This document shows positions 54,786-62,072 of a stretch of DNA of 64,000 nucleotides, piece by piece (within the stretch, counting starts at the first letter, position 1; every line of letters starts with the position of its first letter). The stretch is from CAYZMS01 sp964479625 (GTDB lineage Bacteria > Bacteroidota > Bacteroidia > Chitinophagales > Saprospiraceae). Location: contig CAYZMS010000001.1 of NCBI GenBank assembly GCA_964479625.1, forward strand, positions 124,001-188,000, in the 5' to 3' direction. Below the pieces are notes generated by a model that searched no databases, had not been told where the DNA came from, and saw only the letters and a list, made by a program, of their open reading frames with translations. A program made the position numbers and the translations under genes.

Positions 54786-57384
54786 TGGCATTGGCCAGGC
54801 CGCTGACATCCTTTCCTCCGGCAGTAGCGAAAAAAGCTTGTCCGCCACCGCCGCCCTTTATATTTTTGGCCAGTTCCCGAATAATCTTACCGGCATCAAG
54901 GCCTTTGGATGTCGTCAATGGTTTGCTGATGATAACCATCAATTGCGGTTTTTCCTTTATCTCGGCACCGAAAACGATCACTGCCGGATGCAGTTCCTTT
55001 TCGAGTTGGTACCCCAGGTTCTTCAAGGCATTAGAATCATCAATGGGTAGTTGAGCAGCGACGAACTGGAAGCCATCCCCTTGCACTGCGGCTGCTTTGA
55101 GGTCTCCTTTAAGGGCAGTGGCTCCGGCAGCCCGCAATTGCTCCAGTTCCTTCTTCAAGGATCTATTCTCCTCCTGTAAGGTGGTAACAGAACGCAAAAC
55201 ATCTTTGGTGTTTTTAAATTGCGCCCTGACCTGGTCCAAGACCTCCAGCTCTTTTCGAATATATTGCTGGGCTTGCTCGGCGGTTATTGCTTCGATCCGG
55301 CGTACTCCGGCAGCTACCGCACTTTCGCTTAGGATCTTGAATAAGCCGATCTCACCGGTAGCGGAAACGTGCGTACCCCCACAAAGCTCCCGGGAAAAAC
55401 CCGGGTCGAAGGTGATCATCCGAACGAGCTCACCATATTTTTCCCCAAAGAGCATAAGAGCACCCGCTGCTTTGGCCTCCTCGATCGGAATGGCCCTGTC
55501 CTCCTCCAGTCGTATGTTTTCGCGGATCTTTGCATTGACCAAGTCCTCCACTGCCTGGATCTCCTCTTCTTCCATTTTCTGGAAATGAGAAAAATCGAAG
55601 CGCAAGCGTTGGTCATCTACATCCTGCCCCTTTTGCAGGGCGTGCTCACCAAGAGTACGATGTAAAGCTGCATGCATGAGGTGGACGGCAGAGTGGTTCT
55701 TGGAGGTAGCATTTCTTTTGGCGGCATATACTTCTGCTTTTACAGGAGCCTTCAGGTTCTCCGGTAGTTTTTTGACGACATGAATGATCAGGTCATTTTC
55801 CTTCTGGGTATCCAGAACGGGAATTTTTTCAGCTTCGAAAAAAAGCAGACCTTGATCGCCTCGCTGCCCCCCACTTTCTGCATAAAAGGGGGTGCGGTTA
55901 AGTACGATCTGGAATTGATCCTTGTCTTTAACCTTTACTGTGCGGTATTTCAAAACCCGCGCATCTTCGACTGTGAGGCGGTCATACCCTACAAATTCAT
56001 TGGGGGTGCCGGCCTCCAGTTCCATCCAATCACCCACGGCTTTTTGGGCATCTGCCCTGGAGCGATCCTTTTGAGCTTTAAGGGCTTTTTCGAAGCCTGC
56101 TTCATCTACTTTCCAGCCTTTTTCTTCTGCCAACAGGCGAGTAAGGTCAATGGGAAAGCCATAGGTGTCATACAGTTCGAAAGCTGCTTCACCAGGGATG
56201 GTCTTTTTCGAAACGGCTAAGGTGTCGAAGCGCTTAAGCCCATTTTCCAGAGTATTCAAAAAGGCCTTTTCTTCCCCTTCGATCACCTTGGAAACCTGTT
56301 CCTCCTGCGCTTTTAACTCGGGGAAGACCTCTTCAAAAGTTTTGGAAAGGAGTGGGATCAGCGTATACAGGAAAGGTTCGTGTATGTCCAGGAAGGAATA
56401 GTAATACCGTACAGCCCGTCTCAGGATACGTCGAATTACATAGGCTGCACCTGTATTACCGGGTAATTGTCCGTCGGCAATGGCAAAGGCCACGGCCCGG
56501 ATATGATCGGCTACGACGCGCATGGCTATATCCGTTTTGGTAGATTCCTCGTACTTACCGGTGTACTTTTTACCCGAAGCTTTTTCGATCAATTGGATGA
56601 AGGGAGTGAAAATATCCGTATCGTAGTTGGAATTCTTAGCCTGTAGCGCCATGGTGAGGCGTTCGAAGCCCATTCCGGTATCTACATGCTTTTCCGGCAG
56701 GTTTTCCAGGCTGCCATCAGCTTTGCGATTAAACTGAATGAAGACCAGGTTCCATATCTCCACGACCTGTGGGTGGTCGGCATTGACCAGGTCCTTACCA
56801 TCTACTTTTTTGCGTTCTGCCTCAGTCCGAAGGTCAATATGGATTTCCGAACAAGGACCGCAGGGGCCGGTATCGCCCATCTCCCAGAAGTTATCTTTCT
56901 TATCGAAATACAGGATGCGGTCTTTATCCACGAATTGCTGCCAGATATTGGCGGCGGCTTCATCTGGTTCCAGGTTTTCGAGTGGTGCACCTTCGAAGAC
57001 CGAAACGTACAATCGATCCTTTGGCAATTTATATACCTCGGTCAAAAGTTCCCAGGCCCATTCTATGGCTTCTTTTTTAAAGTAATCACCAAATGACCAG
57101 TTGCCCAGCATTTCGAACATGGTATGGTGGTAGGAGTCGCGCCCCACTTCCTCCAGGTCATTGTGCTTACCGGATACCCTCAGGCACTTCTGCGTATCGG
57201 CGATACGGCGTACTTCCGGTGATTTGTTACCCAGAAAGTAATCCTTAAATTGATTCATCCCCGCGTTAGTGAACATAAGGGTGGGGTCATCCTTTGTCAC
57301 AATCGGGGCGGAAGAAACGATCTTATGCCCTTTTTCCTCGAAAAAGTCCAGAAAGGTTTGTCGAATAGCCTGTGCAGTCAGCAT
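54751..57384 (-). CDS. alaS: Alanyl-tRNA synthetase
   Basis: The protein charges tRNA-Ala. The class II core starts with MLTAQAIRQTFLDFFEEKGH and includes PTLMFTNAGMNQFKDYFLG and HTMFEMLGNWSFGDYF. The editing domain holds NHSAVHLMHAALHRTLG with H-x-x-x-H and RELCGGTHVSATGEIG with C-x-x-x-H, both parts of the zinc-binding editing site. The C-terminal oligomerisation domain (GGGGGQAFFATAGGKDVSG) follows. At 877 residues it is complete. It is divergent from the M23 peptidase gene; this neighbourhood is common in Bacteroidota. Confidence 0.98.
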   Translation of the reverse strand: MLTAQAIRQTFLDFFEEKGHKIVSSAPIVTKDDPTLMFTNAGMNQFKDYFLGNKSPEVRRIADTQKCLRVSGKHNDLEEVGRDSYHHTMFEMLGNWSFGDYFKKEAIEWAWELLTEVYKLPKDRLYVSVFEGAPLENLEPDEAAANIWQQFVDKDRILYFDKKDNFWEMGDTGPCGPCSEIHIDLRTEAERKKVDGKDLVNADHPQVVEIWNLVFIQFNRKADGSLENLPEKHVDTGMGFERLTMALQAKNSNYDTDIFTPFIQLIEKASGKKYTGKYEESTKTDIAMRVVADHIRAVAFAIADGQLPGNTGAAYVIRRILRRAVRYYYSFLDIHEPFLYTLIPLLSKTFEEVFPELKAQEEQVSKVIEGEEKAFLNTLENGLKRFDTLAVSKKTIPGEAAFELYDTYGFPIDLTRLLAEEKGWKVDEAGFEKALKAQKDRSRADAQKAVGDWMELEAGTPNEFVGYDRLTVEDARVLKYRTVKVKDKDQFQIVLNRTPFYAESGGQRGDQGLLFFEAEKIPVLDTQKENDLIIHVVKKLPENLKAPVKAEVYAAKRNATSKNHSAVHLMHAALHRTLGEHALQKGQDVDDQRLRFDFSHFQKMEEEEIQAVEDLVNAKIRENIRLEEDRAIPIEEAKAAGALMLFGEKYGELVRMITFDPGFSRELCGGTHVSATGEIGLFKILSESAVAAGVRRIEAITAEQAQQYIRKELEVLDQVRAQFKNTKDVLRSVTTLQEENRSLKKELEQLRAAGATALKGDLKAAAVQGDGFQFVAAQLPIDDSNALKNLGYQLEKELHPAVIVFGAEIKEKPQLMVIISKPLTTSKGLDAGKIIRELAKNIKGGGGGQAFFATAGGKDVSGLANAIKQAKNLILQH

Positions 57385-57748
57385 GGGTTGATTCCTTTTG
57401 CTTCAGTAATGTCGGGCGAAATTACAAATTTTGCTTTCCCAGAGGCTGACACCCCCGGCTTCTCTTTAGAAAATTTTTAATCAACTGATTACATGGACAG
57501 TGCGTTCCCTGATCTTTGTTAAAGTTTTCTTAATTCGTATACTAATCTCTGCTTATTGTGCATATTTGCTCAGCCAAGCAATGAACTAATTGAAAATAAG
57601 CCAGTTATAGGGCTTTATTGGTACGAAACGCCGTAATTGGGATAGAGTAAAAAACTTCTTTTTCTGGTAGAATGTTTTTGTTACGTTTCGTCTCTTCCGA
57701 ATTCCGGGTGTTTAAGGACCACGTCCACAAGTTTTCCGCTTTTTTAAT

Positions 57749-57779
57749 TTTGGAAAATTGTGGCAGACTTTTACCTTTA
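57749..57779 (+). promoter_or_regulatory. Promoter candidate upstream of the M23 peptidase gene
   Basis: TTTG (57749-57752) and TACCTTTA (57772-57779) are spaced by 19 bp; the -7 element differs from TAnnTTTG only in its last base. Confidence 0.45.
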
Positions 57780-57801
57780 AGAAGCTTTGAGGGTGTTATC
57801 C

Positions 57802-57822
57802 GGAGTTAAAACTCCCTTTTTC
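57802..57822 (+). terminator. Short hairpin with T-run (attenuator candidate)
   Basis: GGAGT pairs with ACTCC around a TAAA loop and is followed by CTTTTTCC. It lies about 20 bp after the promoter candidate, so full termination here would give only a very short RNA; conditional attenuation of the M23/CapA transcript is possible. Confidence 0.35.
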
Positions 57823-58010
57823 CTGGGCCTTTCGCTTTCGAAAAAGTATTAAAAAAGCACCATAACAGAATCAAAAAGTCTGGTGGTATAAGCCATATAA
57901 CGTTTTCGATCCACCTGTTAGCAAGGGTAACGAAAACCTAAGTCTCAGCACTGCCCATGAACACAATTAGGCTGAACTGAAATTTAGAATTACTGGCAAG
58001 TCAACCACAA

Positions 58011-58991
58011 ATGAGAAAAGAAAAGTTTGTTTACAACAGGCACACTCTTCGGTACGAAAAAGTCGAAGAATCCCTTAGTACCCGCATCCTGCGGATTTTC
58101 GGATTTGTATGTGCGGCCATCTTCACCGCCTTTATTTTCACCCTGATCCTACACGAGTATTTCCCATCGCCTAAGGAGAAGGCCCTCCTTCAGGAGATCG
58201 ATGCCATGGAAGCTGAATACGATAAACTCAACGCTGATTTTGAAGTCGTACAAGGCGTTTTGGATAATTTAAAGGATCGCGATGCTTATGCCTATCGGAT
58301 GATCTTTGGAATGAACCCCATTGATGAAGATGTTTGGGAAGGGGGTGTCGGTGGTCATGATGAATATGAAAACCTGCGCGAGTATCGCCACGGTGGCGAG
58401 GTAATGGCTCAGTCCTGGGAACGTGTGCGGAAGTTAAGGCACCAACTCGCCCTCCAGTCTAAATCCTTGGATACGCTGATGAATATGGCCACCGAAAAAG
58501 AGAAAATGCTGGCTTCCATGCCTTCCATTAAGCCTGTTCGGTCCGATAAATTAGTCCGGGGTGTGCGCTTGTTATCCGGATTTGGTTATCGTATTCACCC
58601 CATTTTCAAGGTGAAAAAGATGCACTATGGTATTGACTTTACCGCCCCACGAGGTACGGCAATTCAGGCTACAGGTGATGGGGTGATCAAAAAAGCGACC
58701 ATCAGCAGCAGTTTCGGAAACTACGTAGTTATTGACCACGGATACGGCTACGAGACACTGTATGCACACATGAGCGCCATTCACGTAAAGGTTGGCGAGA
58801 AAGTTAAGCGGGGACAGCAAATTGGTCTGGTGGGTAATACCGGCCGTTCAACAGCTCCTCACTGTCACTACGAGGTGCACTTCAAAGGCCAACCGGTAGA
58901 TCCCATCGATTATGTACGTGACGGCCTGAGCCCGGAAGAATACCAAAAGATCGTGGAGGCGGCTTCCATGGTGAATCAATCATTGGATTAA
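58011..58991 (+). CDS. M23 family peptidoglycan peptidase (LytM domain), membrane-anchored
   Basis: A single N-terminal membrane helix (LRIFGFVCAAIFTAFIFTLI) is followed by a coiled-coil segment (LLQEIDAMEAEYDKLNADFE) and a helical linker. The C-terminal LytM domain has its zinc ligands in KKMHYGIDFTAPRGT (H-x-x-x-D) and APHCHYEVHFKGQP (H-x-H), with the usual GNYVVIDHGYGYETLYAHM between. All catalytic residues are present, so it should cleave peptidoglycan cross-bridges from the inner-membrane side. It is divergent from alaS, and the CapA-family gene follows with only 8 bp, so the two are likely one transcript. Confidence 0.95.
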   Translation: MRKEKFVYNRHTLRYEKVEESLSTRILRIFGFVCAAIFTAFIFTLILHEYFPSPKEKALLQEIDAMEAEYDKLNADFEVVQGVLDNLKDRDAYAYRMIFGMNPIDEDVWEGGVGGHDEYENLREYRHGGEVMAQSWERVRKLRHQLALQSKSLDTLMNMATEKEKMLASMPSIKPVRSDKLVRGVRLLSGFGYRIHPIFKVKKMHYGIDFTAPRGTAIQATGDGVIKKATISSSFGNYVVIDHGYGYETLYAHMSAIHVKVGEKVKRGQQIGLVGNTGRSTAPHCHYEVHFKGQPVDPIDYVRDGLSPEEYQKIVEAASMVNQSLD

Positions 58992-58999
58992 AGATATAT

Positions 59000-60169
59000 A
59001 TGATACATCGGCTTCAGAAAGACTCTCGATTCGGGAGTCTTTTTTTCGTTCTAACCATTTTACTTTGTGTAGCGTCCTGTAATACTCCGGCCTCATCAGG
59101 GGAAGACCCTTCAAAGGCTGCAGTTGCTCTTTCCGTTAGTTATGCAGATACTATCCCCGAGAAGGAAAAAGATAGCCTTTCCATGGGAAGGGTGTATGCT
59201 GTTGCCGGGGTGGGAGACATGATGCTGGGTACCAACTACCCCAATACTTCCTATTTGCCTCTCAATGGAGGAAAGGACCTGCTGACGGATGTACAATCTA
59301 TTCTTTCTGCTGCCGACCTGACTTTCGGTAACCTGGAAGGAGTATTGCTGGATTCAGGAGGGCAGGCGAAACGTTGTAATGACCCCTCTGCCTGCTATGC
59401 TTTCCGGTCTCCGGAAATATATGTACAGCATTTTGTTGACTGTGAATTTGACATGTTAAGCCTCGCCAACAACCATTCTGGAGATTTTGGGCCTACGGGG
59501 CGGTCAACCACCAAAAGGGTATTGGCCGAAAACGACATTGCTTTTGCCGGCCTGGCTGGTAGTGATGAAATGACCGTAGTAGAAAGAAACGGCCTGCGAT
59601 TCGGAATGGCAGCCTTTGCCCCTAACAGCGGGACTTGTGACATTCGAAATATCTCTTATGCAACGGGTATTGTTCGAAAATTGTCGGAACAATGCGACGT
59701 GGTGATCGTCTCCTTTCACGGAGGTGCAGAAGGCGCAAAGGCGCAGCGCGTTCCCAGGCGTACGGAGACCTATTATGGAGAGAACCGGGGAGATGTTTAT
59801 AAATTTGCACATGCCGTAGTAGATGTAGGGGCAGATATCGTTTTCGGGCACGGGCCCCACGTCACCCGGGCTATGGAAGTTTATAAGGATCGGTTAATCT
59901 GTTATAGCCTGGGAAATTTTTGTACTTACGGCCGTTTTAATGTACAAGGGGTCAATGGGATTGCTCCCATCGTAACAGCCGAAGTGGATGCAGAAGGTCG
60001 TTTTGTCGAAGGGCAACTTACCTCCATCTATCAACAAAAGACGCATGGCCCTAAGATCGACTCGAAAAAGCGGGCCCTTGCTAAAGTAATCGAACTAACG
60101 GAACTGGATTTTCCCAATACCCCACTACGTTTCGATCCCGAAGGAAGGATGTATCTCGAGAAAAGGTAA
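59000..60169 (+). CDS. CapA/PgsA-family metallophosphatase-like lipoprotein
   Basis: A lipoprotein signal with lipobox VASC opens the protein. The remainder follows the PGA_cap (CapA) fold: AGVGDMMLGTNYP, LTFGNLEGVLLDSG, DMLSLANNHSGDFG, VIVSFHGGAEG and VFGHGPHVTRAMEV, covering the calcineurin-like metal ligands. Such proteins take part in poly-gamma-glutamate capsule assembly in Bacillus, but in Bacteroidota they are usually single genes without capB/capC, as here, and their substrate is unknown. It is 8 bp downstream of the M23 peptidase gene, which suggests a cell-envelope role. Confidence 0.9.
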   Translation: MIHRLQKDSRFGSLFFVLTILLCVASCNTPASSGEDPSKAAVALSVSYADTIPEKEKDSLSMGRVYAVAGVGDMMLGTNYPNTSYLPLNGGKDLLTDVQSILSAADLTFGNLEGVLLDSGGQAKRCNDPSACYAFRSPEIYVQHFVDCEFDMLSLANNHSGDFGPTGRSTTKRVLAENDIAFAGLAGSDEMTVVERNGLRFGMAAFAPNSGTCDIRNISYATGIVRKLSEQCDVVIVSFHGGAEGAKAQRVPRRTETYYGENRGDVYKFAHAVVDVGADIVFGHGPHVTRAMEVYKDRLICYSLGNFCTYGRFNVQGVNGIAPIVTAEVDAEGRFVEGQLTSIYQQKTHGPKIDSKKRALAKVIELTELDFPNTPLRFDPEGRMYLEKR

Positions 60170-60344
60170 AGGGGATGAGTGCCAAGCGGTTGTCTCTGTT
60201 GGGGGGCCCTTAAAACCTGTTTTTGGCCACTCCTTTGCCTACCATTGTATCTTTTGTGGTGAATAAAGCAAGGGCTTTTTCACAAGAGCAGGAATAAAGT
60301 ACCCCAAAGAACCCCCAGGGGAATGGACTTACACGCCAATAGGG

Positions 60345-61082
60345 CTAAGCTCCATCGAAATACCTTACCCCATGCTTAAGTATATTGCCGTCCCAGAAGA
60401 TCTCCCGGAAGCCGATCCGATAATGATCTACCGCAAAGGTCTCGAACCTTGGGTCGATCTGGAAAAAGCAGGAAGGGGTAATGTGTACGTGCAAACTACC
60501 CAGGCTGACACTTCGTTCTACATGAAAGTGACCGGTGAAGACGTGAATGGGGGCCGCGTGTGCCTGCAGAATGTCCGCTACTTGCCGATGGTTGCGAAGT
60601 CCGTGCTTATTGTCCATATAAGGCACTCCGGCCTGCAGAGGAGGATGGTGCATAAAGATCAGCCGGGCTTTGGTCGAATGGCCAAGTGCTTCCTGGAGCC
60701 AGTTTAATTGCTGGTAAGAGACCAGGCCCGAGGTCGTGTCGAGGAAAAGCACCTCCTGTGTACCCAGGGTTCGCTGGTAGAATAATTCACCGGAATGCAC
60801 TTCTGATTCAAGACCAAAAGTAGCTGCCAGTAATTCTGCCTGGTCGTGATTCCCGGAGAGGGGGAAATAGGGTATGCTGGTGGCCTCCAGTAACTCCCGG
60901 ATCCATTCGTAGGTCGCTTTTTCCCCTTCCATATAGCACAGATCTCCAGAAATGATGAGGTAGTCAGGTTGATGCTTCTGGATACGACTGAGGATGTTTT
61001 GAAAGTTCTTTCGAACATCAACACCACGCGTATCCTCATTGGGGGTACCCAGATGGAGATCGGTAATTTGGATGCAATACAT
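60345..61082 (-). CDS. Calcineurin-like metallophosphoesterase (CpdA-like)
   Basis: Metal-binding motifs appear in order: MYCIQITDLHLG (D8, H10), YLIISGDLCY, FPLSGNHDQ, LIFMHHPPLQ, and HVFTGHFHVERS (G-H-x-H). These are the five blocks of the calcineurin-like phosphoesterase superfamily; the layout resembles 3',5'-cAMP phosphodiesterase CpdA, but cyclic-AMP hydrolysis is not shown. The length of 245 residues is normal. It is 22 bp downstream of the unknown membrane-protein gene, on the same strand as that gene and the S9 peptidase gene. Confidence 0.92.
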   Translation of the reverse strand: MYCIQITDLHLGTPNEDTRGVDVRKNFQNILSRIQKHQPDYLIISGDLCYMEGEKATYEWIRELLEATSIPYFPLSGNHDQAELLAATFGLESEVHSGELFYQRTLGTQEVLFLDTTSGLVSYQQLNWLQEALGHSTKARLIFMHHPPLQAGVPYMDNKHGLRNHRQVADILQAHAAPIHVFTGHFHVERSVSLGSLHVHITPSCFFQIDPRFETFAVDHYRIGFREIFWDGNILKHGVRYFDGA

Positions 61083-61104
61083 AAATTGGAGTTTTACCTG
61101 GGGC

Positions 61105-61998
61105 TTAGGTAATAGGAACGTTCCCGGCTCCCCGGATATTGATCAGGCTTTGCAGTAAGTCAAACCAAAACGGGGCCCCCATAGAAATAGCCAGGGCGGT
61201 GACCACCCAACCCAATATTTTCAGCATCCAATCAGCAAACTGCATTTCCCCCCAGGAAACATTAGACCACCCCAAACCCAAAGGGGATTTGACATGCTCG
61301 ATCTCTTCTCCGATCAATCGTTGCACCTCTCTGGATTGTTCTTCGATATTCCGGTAATCCCGGGCGCTTAGGTTGGGGTTTTCCTTCATGAAGCCCATGG
61401 CTAGCTCTACTACTTGCTGCAACTCATCCGGATTGGACTCCAGGCGCTCGTAGATGGCTATGGTATCTGCATTGAAGGTAACGGCAATGGCCATTCCAAC
61501 AAATACAATGATGTATTGCACGGACCTTTTATACCAGCCGGAGGCACGGTCCATTACATCGTTATACCAGGTCCGGATCCGCCCCTTAAAGGCATCTAAC
61601 TCATAATCTGCATCGGTCAGAAACTGTTTCAATACGTTTTTCAGATCAGTGTCGGGTAAGGTTTCGATCCTGGCCATCAGGTGTTCTATCTTATCCCCTT
61701 TTAGGATGACGTCAAAAAGAATAGATTGAAAGGATTCAGAGCTTAGGTAGGAGGGTGGGCGGAGGCTTTCTTTTCCATAGGGTTGCGAAACCTGCCGGTA
61801 AAGGGAATTGTCTTTAAAGGCGTTTAAGATCTGCTCGCTCTCATCGGCGGAGGCCAGCATGTTTTTCAAAGCGGCTTCCAGGTTCTTGCCCCGGAGGGTG
61901 AATACTGAGGCGATCAACTCCATCACCGTCATGGCCAATAAGCTCAATAACAGTAAAATGAAAATTAACCCTATGACGATTTCCAGTAATCCAAGCAT
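61105..61998 (-). CDS. Membrane protein of unknown function (about 300 aa)
   Basis: An N-terminal hydrophobic helix (MLGLLEIVIGLIFILLLLSL) is followed by a mainly soluble helical region of about 120 residues (LMARIETLPDTDLKNVLKQF), a second membrane helix (SVQYIIVFVGMAIAVTFNAD), another helical soluble region, and a final membrane pair around LKILGWVVTALAISMGAPFW. The C-terminal SMGAPFWFDLLQSLINIRGA is of a form shared by uncharacterised bacterial membrane proteins. I do not know its role. It lies between the S9 peptidase gene (74 bp) and the phosphoesterase gene (22 bp), so the three may be co-transcribed. Confidence 0.75.
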   Translation of the reverse strand: MLGLLEIVIGLIFILLLLSLLAMTVMELIASVFTLRGKNLEAALKNMLASADESEQILNAFKDNSLYRQVSQPYGKESLRPPSYLSSESFQSILFDVILKGDKIEHLMARIETLPDTDLKNVLKQFLTDADYELDAFKGRIRTWYNDVMDRASGWYKRSVQYIIVFVGMAIAVTFNADTIAIYERLESNPDELQQVVELAMGFMKENPNLSARDYRNIEEQSREVQRLIGEEIEHVKSPLGLGWSNVSWGEMQFADWMLKILGWVVTALAISMGAPFWFDLLQSLINIRGAGNVPIT

Positions 61999-62072
61999 AT
62001 TTTAGAATTTAGACCTTTGAAGTACTATAATATCGAGTATTTAGCAGCAAGCAACGATGATAAACCTGAACC

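Larger units (their letters stand above)
57385..58010. other. 626-bp divergent region between alaS and the M23 gene, structured leader
   Basis: No coding sequence is supported. It holds a promoter candidate (57749-57779) and a short hairpin with a T-run (57802-57822), both on the plus strand, which would leave about 230 bases of leader RNA before the ATG at 58011. A further inverted repeat, ACGAAACG (57623-57630) and CGTTTCGT (57684-57691), is spaced 53 bp apart. It may hold a small RNA or a long regulatory leader. Confidence 0.45.
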
